Assembly (NCBI RefSeq): GCF_026391055.1
Contig: NZ_JAPLET010000019.1
Coordinates: 372,001 to 436,000, forward strand
DNA: 64,000 nt
Origin: Spirosoma sp.
GTDB taxonomy: Bacteria > Bacteroidota > Bacteroidia > Cytophagales > Spirosomataceae
Direction: 5' to 3'
Shown: positions 42,934-49,511 of the stretch, piece after piece
Position numbering within the stretch: the stretch's first letter is position 1
Layout: each line of letters starts with the position of its first letter
Program-made: the position numbers and the translations under genes
Notes under the pieces: model-generated
The model's input: the letters and a program-made list of their open reading frames with translations, nothing else
What the model was told of the DNA's origin: nothing
Database searches by the model: none

Positions 42934-43196
42934 AATCGCTTAATGAGTTGATTGTACGCTGCGTGGGAGCCTATCCAAAATCAGTAAACTTCCTCTTCGC
43001 GTATAGCTAACGCACGGAAATGATCGCCTACACGTGCTGACCATAAGTTCTCTTTTCCGCTAATCTCTTTGAAATGCAACGATGGATGCGATGGATCGAT
43101 CTTAAGGAGGTCAAAATTCTTATCTGCCAATTCCTAAATGGCTTCAGGCAAATCGCCATAATGTTTCCAAAACTTTGACGTAGTGTGGTGATTCAT
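42930..43196 (-). pseudogene. Decayed RelE/ParE-type toxin with two nonsense codons
   Basis: Too broken for the ORF track; translated by hand. Frame: MNHHTTSKFWKHYGDLPEAI, stop, ELADKNFDLLKIDPSHPSLH, FKEISGKENLWSARVGDHFR, ALAIREEEVY, stop, FWIGSHAAYNQLIKRL. The sequence matches the compact RelE/ParE-superfamily toxin pattern (DPSHPSLHFK, LWSARVG-RAL, FWIGSHA). Codon 21 is TAG (43136-43134), expected Gln; codon 72 is TGA (42983-42981), expected Trp. Both are single C-to-T type changes. No frameshift is present, so decay looks recent. The first ATG overlaps the antitoxin stop as ATGA, and its own stop overlaps the ccmF start as ATGA. Confidence 0.85.
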
Positions 43197-43390
43197 AAAG
43201 GTTTCGTTCTACCCTTACGAATATCCTCTCTAGCTTCGTTGAGCAAATCATCGAGCCGTCCTGCTCCAGCGTCTTCTTTTATCTGCTTGTCCCACTGCTC
43301 ATGAAAGAAGTCAAAAAGGGGTGTTACCAGTCCATCTAATTCGTTAACCGGTAATTCTTTTGCTGCTCTCACTATTTCCTGTACGCTCAT
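43193..43390 (-). CDS. Antitoxin-like protein of a type II module inserted in the ccm operon
   Basis: 65 aa, intact. Sequence such as SVQEIVRAAKELPVNELDGL and LNEAREDIRKGRTKPL shows the short acidic-helical and basic-tail layout of RelE/ParE partner antitoxins. No DNA-binding domain is obvious. The start overlaps the ccmE stop by ATGA and the stop overlaps the toxin start by ATGA, so translation is coupled along ccmE, antitoxin, toxin and ccmF. Retention of the antitoxin with a dead toxin may serve only to keep ribosomes moving to ccmF, or may give protection against related toxins. Confidence 0.75.
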   Translation of the reverse strand: MSVQEIVRAAKELPVNELDGLVTPLFDFFHEQWDKQIKEDAGAGRLDDLLNEAREDIRKGRTKPL

Positions 43391-43827
43391 AATTGTGCCG
43401 TTTTGGCTTCGTGCTCCGTTGTTTCCAGCTTGCCGTCCTGGTATTTAGAAGGACATTTCAGCAAAATCTTGTTGCACTGAAAATGATCACCCTGCATGGC
43501 GCCGATGATTACAATCTGTTCCGACCGCTCGAAATCCTGGGGCTTGGGGCTGTTGAAGACTACTTTCTGCGCCCGGTTCTCGTTGTCGATCAGCGTAAAC
43601 TCAAAGTGGTTTGGGTCGATTGCGGGGTTGTACAGCATATCCGTTATGCGACCCTGGGCATCTTTCTGAACTTTGCCAACAACGTGAATCATCTTGTCGT
43701 CGCCTTCCTTCTTCATCTGCTCGGCTTTGGTGAAGGTCGTGTAAACGCTGGCATCGCCCGCTGTGCTCGCAATGACACCGATGGCTACTGCAATGATGAT
43801 GATACCGATTATGTGAGAGATTTTCAT
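43387..43827 (-). CDS. ccmE: Cytochrome c maturation heme chaperone CcmE (Cys-type)
   Basis: The ATG at 43827 is preferred (MKISHIIGIIIIAVAIGVIA, a membrane anchor); the ORF start at 43866 adds 13 residues. About 146 aa: anchor, then an OB-fold (MIHVVGKVQKDAQGRITDML, FEFTLIDNENRAQKVVFNS, EQIVIIGAMQGDHFQCNKIL). The heme-binding segment reads LLKCPSKYQDG, i.e. Cys-x-x-x-Tyr at the place where the E. coli protein has His-x-x-x-Tyr. The protein carries heme from CcmC to CcmF. Confidence 0.9.
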   Translation of the reverse strand: MKISHIIGIIIIAVAIGVIASTAGDASVYTTFTKAEQMKKEGDDKMIHVVGKVQKDAQGRITDMLYNPAIDPNHFEFTLIDNENRAQKVVFNSPKPQDFERSEQIVIIGAMQGDHFQCNKILLKCPSKYQDGKLETTEHEAKTAQL

Positions 43828-43882
43828 TTTGGTTAATTGGTTAACGGGTGGTATGCTTTCGGGCATTCAACCACACAACGAA

Positions 43883-44137
43883 CTATAGACTAAATTGCTT
43901 CTTTTTATCTTTTACTTCGTCTTCCAACTTGGCAATCTGACGGTCGAGCCGCACCAGGTAAACAATAATACCCGTGAATACAGCTGCGATGACGGCGACC
44001 ACGACCCAGATTTTGCCATCAGCCCGTAGTTTATCGGCCATTTCTACGCCGTTGGTAACGGGTTGCTGGGCCAATAAATGCTGGCTAAACAGAAGCAAAG
44101 TCGCTAAAAGACAAATGAAGCGGGAGGGCAGACGCAT
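43883..44137 (-). CDS. CcmD-like small membrane protein
   Basis: 84 aa from the ATG at 44137 (MRLPSRFICLLATLLLFSQH); the ORF start at 44167 is upstream and less likely. It has a signal-like helix, a short loop, a second helix (IWVVVAVIAAVFTGIIVYLVRL) and a charged coil (RQIAKLEDEVKDKKKQFSL). Position between ccmC and ccmE and its size match CcmD, which holds CcmC and CcmE together. CcmD is poorly conserved in sequence, so the name rests on context. Confidence 0.65.
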   Translation of the reverse strand: MRLPSRFICLLATLLLFSQHLLAQQPVTNGVEMADKLRADGKIWVVVAVIAAVFTGIIVYLVRLDRQIAKLEDEVKDKKKQFSL

Positions 44138-44203
44138 TGTTGTACGGGTTGTTGAAAAATAACGCAAAAATAAGGGTAATCATTCCGAAAATGATGCATG
44201 ACT

Positions 44204-44863
44204 TTAGTCATCCAGCGCCACTTTCAGCCGTCTGAATCGAACACGCAGTTCAGTAATCCAGACACCCAGCAGGATAAACCCGATAATAGCCGGATAAAAG
44301 ACCATCCGCATTCGGTTGTCCATGTCATATTTACCGAAAGCCGGATTGCCACCGTTGCCGGGGTGCAGGGAGTCGGTCAGGCGAGGGATAATGAAAATGA
44401 GCGGTATAAAGACCGCAAAGGCAAAGATGTTGTAAACGGCCGATATGCGTCCCCGTCGCTGTTCATCATCGAACGAACCCCGTAGCACCAGATAAGCCAT
44501 ATACATCAGCATACCAATGGCAACGCTGTTCAGTTTGGGGTCGTTTGGCCAGGGTTCGCCCCAGGTAAAATTAGCCCATATAGACCCTGTCAGGCAGCCC
44601 AGCAGCCCGAATAGTATCGCCGTATTCGCAAATTCAACGGCAACCAAGTCATCGCCGAGTCGGCCGTTGCGGAGATACCGGATCGAGTAAATGGCTGAGG
44701 TTAGCAGCAGGGCAATCATGCTGAACCAAAGGGGAACGTGGAAATACACGTTTCGGATGCTTTCGTTCAATATAGGCTGGCGCGGTACTACACCCAGCAA
44801 CCCCCGAAAAATGACGTACGTAAGGATGATGACCCCTAGGGCCTTCCACCAATTCTTTTTCAT
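44204..44863 (-). CDS. ccmC: Heme exporter/CcmE heme-loading protein CcmC
   Basis: 219 aa, six predicted helices. It carries a tryptophan-rich segment in the WWD position, GSIWANFTWGEPWPNDPKLN, which deviates from the textbook WGxWWxWD. The paired His are in SIRNVYFHVPLWFS and RLTDSLHPGNGG. It moves heme to the outer face of the membrane and loads CcmE. It lies between ccmB and the ccmD-like gene; a 77-bp repeat separates it from ccmB. Confidence 0.88.
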   Translation of the reverse strand: MKKNWWKALGVIILTYVIFRGLLGVVPRQPILNESIRNVYFHVPLWFSMIALLLTSAIYSIRYLRNGRLGDDLVAVEFANTAILFGLLGCLTGSIWANFTWGEPWPNDPKLNSVAIGMLMYMAYLVLRGSFDDEQRRGRISAVYNIFAFAVFIPLIFIIPRLTDSLHPGNGGNPAFGKYDMDNRMRMVFYPAIIGFILLGVWITELRVRFRRLKVALDD

Positions 44864-44940
44864 ATAAGTAGCGCGGGCGAAACCCGCTTATCTAATCTAA
44901 CAGCGCGGGTTACCCCGCAACGGCGGACCGCCCGCCAAAC
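44864..44940. repeat. GC-rich triple-hairpin repeat between ccmB and ccmC
   Basis: The whole 77-bp gap is made of three small hairpins: GCGGGCGAAACCCGC, GCGGGTTACCCCGC and GGCGGACCGCCCGCC, joined by an A/T-rich spacer. It lies inside an operon, so it does not end transcription completely. It looks like an interspersed REP-type element. Confidence 0.55.
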
Positions 44941-45615
44941 TCAACTCCGCCATAAAAATGGAAACAGCAACCAGGAAAGTGTCAAAACAATGGCATCAAT
45001 GGCCAGTACGGTGCCGATCTCGCTCCAGCTTACACTTCTGTCCAGCCCATCGAGCGCATTTTTCGATACCTTAAGCAGCATCAGCAGGAGTGGCAGGATA
45101 ACCGGGAAGCTTAGTACAGCCATTAATGTAGCCGGGTTTTCGGCTTTGCTGGCAATGCCTGATACAAGGGTCAAGGACGAAGCAAAGCCAATGGCACCTA
45201 GTACAAGCGTCAGCAGGTAAAGCGGCACATCGTTGACCGGATTTCCTAATACGAATGCATACACACTAAAACCCAGAAAGGCCAATACCAGCATTAAAGC
45301 GGTATTATAGAGGATTTTCGAGAGTATAATCTGTTGCGGACTGGCGAGTGTATAATAATACAACTGGCGTCCGGCCCTTTCCTGCACAAAACTCTTGGCA
45401 ATGGCATTGATGGCCGTGAATAGCAGAATAATCCAGAATAAGGTATTCCAGACAATGGGCGTTAGCTGACCACGTCGTGCGTTAAAGCTCAGGTAACAAA
45501 CAAACACGGCCCCCACCATGTATAGCAACATGCCATTGAGCGCATACCGTTGCCGCCACTCCAGCAGAAACTCCTTCCGCATTAGTGCACTCAGCTGCCG
45601 TACCGATTCTGCCAT
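44941..45615 (-). CDS. ccmB: Heme exporter protein CcmB
   Basis: 224 aa, six membrane helices with the CcmB pattern: LMRKEFLLEWRQRYALNGML (short cytoplasmic start), NTLFWIILLFTAINAIAKSFVQERAG (loop with the conserved Glu-Arg) and SGIASKAENPATLMAVLSFPVILPLL. It is the membrane part of an ABC transporter needed for cytochrome c assembly. No ccmA ATPase is found in the window; it must be encoded elsewhere or replaced. It is the first gene of the ccm operon, 20 bases after a -7 element. Confidence 0.9.
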   Translation of the reverse strand: MAESVRQLSALMRKEFLLEWRQRYALNGMLLYMVGAVFVCYLSFNARRGQLTPIVWNTLFWIILLFTAINAIAKSFVQERAGRQLYYYTLASPQQIILSKILYNTALMLVLAFLGFSVYAFVLGNPVNDVPLYLLTLVLGAIGFASSLTLVSGIASKAENPATLMAVLSFPVILPLLLMLLKVSKNALDGLDRSVSWSEIGTVLAIDAIVLTLSWLLFPFLWRS

Positions 45616-45634
45616 ACTTTGTCTATTAATGCGG

Positions 45635-45642
45635 CAAATTTA
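45635..45642 (-). promoter_or_regulatory. -7 element of the ccm operon
   Basis: On the minus strand TAAATTTGCCGC matches TAnnTTTG and lies about 20 bases before the ccmB ATG. It is the likely promoter for ccmB through ccmF. Confidence 0.55.
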
Positions 45643-45868
45643 CGGCGCAATGCTGATGCGAAAAAGAAATAGTTTGTGCATCTGCATCCGGACGTTTTCT
45701 GTCATCGCCGATCGGACAAGCTTATGGGATGATAATGACCAATTAATCAACTGAAAAGCTGGTTGTGTGAACGAAGCGCTTGCTTTTAGCCTTAATAAAG
45801 CAAAGTCGCAGGTTGGCGGATTTTAACCCGAACACCCTTGTGTTAGTAAAGAGAGGAGTACGTTGTCA

Positions 45869-46634
45869 ATGGATTTTAATACGATTTTTATTCTCTGCGG
45901 ATTCTCATTCGTTGCAGGTTTTGTCGATGCCATCATTGGTGGAGGTGGGTTGATTCAAACACCGGCTATCCTGTTTAGTCTGCCTCAATACCCGGTTCCA
46001 ACCCTTATTGGTACCACCAAAATACCCTCTCTATCAGGCAGTCTGATGGGTGCCTTTCAGTACAGCCGGCGGGTAGCGGTAGTAGGTCGGTTTATCGGCC
46101 CGATGATGGCAATAGCCTTTGCGGCTTCGTGGCTTGGGTCGTGGACGCTCACGCGGGTACCCAACAGTTTTATGAAGCCTCTTGCGTTGGTTATTCTGAT
46201 CGGTGTGTTTAGTTACACCCTGACGAAAAAAAATTTCGGTCAGGTGTCGCATCGGGTAGTCACGGCGAGCCAGCAGCGAACGCGCATGTGGCTCATGGGG
46301 GGGGGGGATCGGTTTCTACGATGGATTTTTCGGGCCTGGAACGGGGAGCTTTCTGGTGCTCGGGTTCATTACCCTGATCGGCTTTGACTTCCTGAAGGCC
46401 AATGCACATGCTAAACTGATCAATGCATCAACGAATCTGGCAAGCGCTCTGTTCTTTTTTCATGAAGGCCGAATCCTTTTTGCTTTTGCCTTACCGATGG
46501 CCGTGGCAAATTTGTCAGGCGCTTTTTTAGGGGCGCGGCTGGCTATTCTAAAAGGTAATCAATTTATCCGGGTGTTTTTTCTGATGTTGATCGCGGCAAC
46601 CATACTCCGATTTGCGTGGGATTTGATAAAGTAG
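45869..46634 (+). pseudogene. TauE/SafE-family permease, split by frameshift at an 11-G tract
   Basis: The first frame (ATG at 45869, MDFNTIFILCGFSFVAGFVD) carries GFVDAIIGGGGLIQTPAILF and three more helices, then runs out of frame after MWLMGG. The second half (GFYDGFFGPGTGSFLVLGFI, then LKANAHAKLINASTNLASALFFF) continues in another frame to the stop at 46634. The break is the run of 11 G at 46297-46307; 10 G would restore one intact frame of about 255 aa. Members export sulfite or other organosulfur anions. The tract may be a sequencing artefact, a true mutation, or a switchable slippage site. Confidence 0.8.
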
Positions 46635-46635
46635 A

Positions 46636-46667
46636 TTTGCATCAACAAACTTTCCGTTGTAAACTTG
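46636..46667 (+). promoter_or_regulatory. Probable feoAB promoter
   Basis: TTTG (46636-46639), a 20-base spacer and TAAACTTG (46660-46667) fit the Bacteroidota -33/-7 pattern with one mismatch. An alternative TAGATTTG overlaps the permease stop at 46632. A TCTAA-N7-TTAGA palindrome between this promoter and feoA may be a metalloregulator site. Confidence 0.4.
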
Positions 46668-46712
46668 CGTTAATTAAACTGAATCTAAATAAAGATTAGA
46701 CTCAAAGAAACC

Positions 46713-46940
46713 ATGAGCAAGCGTAGCGTAGCTGACCTGAAAATTGGAGAACGAGCCACCATTGAGTCGTTTAATAATCAATTGATGTCGCTTAAACTGC
46801 TCGAAATGGGCTGCTTGCCCGGCGCCGAGGTTTGTCTGCACAGCAAAGCACCACTTGGTGATCCTATTTGTCTGAATGTGGCCGGTTATTGTCTGGCTAT
46901 GCGTAAGTCTGAAGCTGCTACGATTCTGATTGATAATTAA
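46713..46940 (+). CDS. feoA: Ferrous iron transport protein A
   Basis: 75 aa with the SH3-like FeoA fold: RSVADLKIGERATIESFNNQ, LKLLEMGCLPGAEVCLHSKA, GDPICLNVAGYCLAMRKSEA. FeoA is a small cytoplasmic partner of FeoB. It lies 57 bases before feoB, so both are probably on one transcript. Confidence 0.93.
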   Translation: MSKRSVADLKIGERATIESFNNQLMSLKLLEMGCLPGAEVCLHSKAPLGDPICLNVAGYCLAMRKSEAATILIDN

Positions 46941-46997
46941 ACGTTTATAGGGTGTGGTTCACGAACGTGATCACTCTACTGTAGACCGTGAACTGCC

Positions 46998-49115
46998 TTG
47001 AAATCGTCTCCCACCATTGCCCTCGTTGGCAATCCCAATGCCGGTAAGTCGTCTTTATTTAACCAGTTAACCGGCCTGCGTCAGAAAACGGGTAATTTCC
47101 CCGGTGTCACGATGGATAAAAAATCCGGAACGTGGCCCATTGATACCCAGCACATAGCCACTGTAATTGACCTGCCCGGCGTTTATTCCATTTATCCAAA
47201 GTCGCTGGATGAACAGATCGTAACGGATATTCTGGCTAATCCTGCTCATCCGGACTACCCCGATGTGTCGGTTGTTGTGGTCGATGCCTCTAATCTTCAT
47301 CGGAATTTGCTGCTTTTTACGCAGGTCGCTGATTTGGGCGTGCCAACGGTGCTAGCCCTTAACATGCTCGATGTAGCACAGCAACAAAGTAAAGTGGTTA
47401 ATTCGGTACGTCTGGCCATGAGTCTGGGCGTCCCCGTTGTTCGTATAAATGCCCGAACGGGCGAAGGCACCGATCTGCTGAAAAAGGCGGTGCTGGGCCA
47501 GATGCAGGAACCAGTTCTCCCCGGAAAACTTTTCTTCGACCCCGCAGATGAGGTGCCTGCGTTGATTTCTGACACAAAAAACCAGTATAAGCTTACCAAC
47601 AATTACCTCGCTTTACAGTACATTATCCAGCATGACGGGTTTTCATTCCTGAATACACCCCAGCGGAAAGTGCTCGATGAGATTATCGAACAGCACAAGT
47701 TCAGTGAACCCACCTTCCAGGCGGGGGAAACCATTACCCGTTATAAACGAATAGCGGCTATTGTAACGGAGGTTGTAAGCGATCAGCGTCCGGTCAACGA
47801 GCCTACCTGGAGCCAGAAACTGGACCGGGTATTGCTGCATCCGGTTTGGGGCTACGCTATTTTCGGTTTCGTCCTGCTCCTTATTTTTCAGGCCATTTTC
47901 GCTTGGGCACAACCCTTTATGGACGCCATCGACTCTGGTGTTGCCTGGCTCAATGGTCAGCTCAAAGAAAGTTTACCCGCTGGACCGCTTACCGATTTGC
48001 TTACCGATGGTATTCTGGCCGGGCTGGGCGGCATTCTGGTGTTTATTCCACAAATAGCCTTTTTGTTTCTGTTGATTGCCCTGCTGGAGGAGTCGGGGTA
48101 TATGTCGAGGGTAATGGTCATTATGGACCGGATCATGCGCAAATTCGGCCTGAATGGCAGGAGTGTGGTTCCCCTTATTTCTGGTGTCGCCTGCGCAGTT
48201 CCTGCTATTATGGCTACCCGTAGCATTGGCACCCGGCGCGACCGGCTCATTACCATTTTGGTAACTCCGCTGATGAGTTGCTCAGCCCGATTACCTATTT
48301 ATACTATCCTTATTGCACTGGTTGTACCAAGTCAGCGTGTGTTAGGCGTATTTAACCTTCAGGGGTTAGCCTTGATGGGCTTGTACCTGTTGGGATTAGT
48401 GAGTGCCTTACTGGCTGCCTATGTCCTGAAAATCCTGCTCCGAACCAAAGAGCGGGGGTACTTCATTATGGAACTGCCAACCTTTAAACTACCCCGATGG
48501 AATCATGTCGGGTTAACCGTTTGGGAGAGTGTCCGGTCGTTCGTTTGGGAAGCTGGGCGGGTTATTCTGGCCATTTCCATCGTATTGTGGGTCGTAGCCA
48601 GCTATGGCCCCGGCAACGATATGGATGAGGCCGAAGCACGGGTGAAGCAGCAGAATCCGATGGCCGCAGCTGATGACCTTCAGGATCGAATCGCTTCTGA
48701 ACGCCTGGAGGCATCTTACGCCGGGAACTTCGGCCATTTTATTGAACCGGTCATTCGCCCCCTTGGCTACGACTGGAAAATTGGTATCGCTTTGCTAAGT
48801 TCATTTGCCGCCCGCGAAGTATTTGTCGGAACCATGTCGACAATCTACAGCATCGGCAGTGGTGCCGATGAGGAAGGCGTAACCATTCGGGAGCGACTTC
48901 GGCAGGAGCGAAATCCAGAAACAGGCGCGGCTATGTATACACCCGCCCTGGCCTGGTCCTTGTTGATCTTCTATGTGTTCGCCATGATGTGTATGAGTAC
49001 ACTCGCAGCTACCCAACGGGAAACCAAAAGCTGGAAGTGGCCAGCCGTTCAGCTGGTGTACATGATGGCGCTGGCCTATGTAACCGCCTTCGCCACGTAT
49101 CAACTTCTGAAATAA
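46998..49115 (+). CDS. feoB: Ferrous iron transporter FeoB
   Basis: 705 aa from a TTG start; the frame is closed by a TGA three codons upstream and no ATG precedes the GTP-binding motif, so TTG is required. N-terminal G domain: G1 ALVGNPNAGKSSLFNQL, G2 region TGNFPGVT, G3 VIDLPGVYSIYP, G4 LALNMLDVA. The membrane part has the two Gate domains (GRSVVPLISGVACAVPAIMA, MSCSARLPIYTILIALV) and a FeoB core (SFAAREVFVGTMSTIY). It imports Fe2+ across the inner membrane. Confidence 0.96.
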   Translation: MKSSPTIALVGNPNAGKSSLFNQLTGLRQKTGNFPGVTMDKKSGTWPIDTQHIATVIDLPGVYSIYPKSLDEQIVTDILANPAHPDYPDVSVVVVDASNLHRNLLLFTQVADLGVPTVLALNMLDVAQQQSKVVNSVRLAMSLGVPVVRINARTGEGTDLLKKAVLGQMQEPVLPGKLFFDPADEVPALISDTKNQYKLTNNYLALQYIIQHDGFSFLNTPQRKVLDEIIEQHKFSEPTFQAGETITRYKRIAAIVTEVVSDQRPVNEPTWSQKLDRVLLHPVWGYAIFGFVLLLIFQAIFAWAQPFMDAIDSGVAWLNGQLKESLPAGPLTDLLTDGILAGLGGILVFIPQIAFLFLLIALLEESGYMSRVMVIMDRIMRKFGLNGRSVVPLISGVACAVPAIMATRSIGTRRDRLITILVTPLMSCSARLPIYTILIALVVPSQRVLGVFNLQGLALMGLYLLGLVSALLAAYVLKILLRTKERGYFIMELPTFKLPRWNHVGLTVWESVRSFVWEAGRVILAISIVLWVVASYGPGNDMDEAEARVKQQNPMAAADDLQDRIASERLEASYAGNFGHFIEPVIRPLGYDWKIGIALLSSFAAREVFVGTMSTIYSIGSGADEEGVTIRERLRQERNPETGAAMYTPALAWSLLIFYVFAMMCMSTLAATQRETKSWKWPAVQLVYMMALAYVTAFATYQLLK

Positions 49116-49127
49116 GCTATGCGGGTC

Positions 49128-49292
49128 TTACCAAAGAAGTCCTTTGGCGAACATCGGATAAATAAAATAGCAAAGGATATAAGCAAACAGCGCTAAGGTT
49201 AAACCGCCTAGCGCAGTAGTTTGGTCTATGCTAAGTCGATTTCTACGGACGGGGCGGTTTAGCCGCCAATCTCTGTGGGTAGTATTTTTCAT
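49128..49292 (-). CDS. 54-aa single-helix membrane protein convergent to feoB
   Basis: Too short for the ORF track. Starting at the ATG at 49292: MKNTTHRDWRLNRPVRRNRL, then a hydrophobic helix (LGGLTLALFAYILCYFIYPM), ending FAKGLLW. The basic N-terminal part followed by one helix predicts a type N-in membrane peptide. Its stop is 12 bases from the feoB stop, and a TA-rich stretch lies upstream on the minus strand. I know no family for it. Real coding is supported only by composition and sensible layout. Confidence 0.5.
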   Translation of the reverse strand: MKNTTHRDWRLNRPVRRNRLSIDQTTALGGLTLALFAYILCYFIYPMFAKGLLW

Positions 49293-49511
49293 GGTGTGCA
49301 TTATTAAACTATAAGTTTACTGCACGCAAATTTGGGGCCTTCTTACTTTCCATGGTAGAGCAAAAACCCGGAATTTGTTCAATAGGTATAACTACCTGTT
49401 TCCATTGTCACGAATTTGCTTGAATTGTTGCTATGCATAGTCCCGGATAATGAATCAAATTATGCCCTGAGTCTTTGTTTTGTGGAACTTTTTCTACGCT
49501 TTTTGTGGAAT
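49293..49511. other. Intergenic region, nothing recognised
   Basis: A 219-bp gap between the 54-aa gene and the NnrD/NnrE gene. It includes an AT-rich part that may hold the promoter of the small gene. No other gene seen. Confidence 0.4.

Noticed and set aside
42981-43136. Recoding of TAG and TGA in the toxin as pyrrolysine, selenocysteine or tryptophan
   Set aside because: Two different stop codons replace ordinary Gln and Trp positions, and no recoding structure or tRNA was seen; point mutation is simpler.
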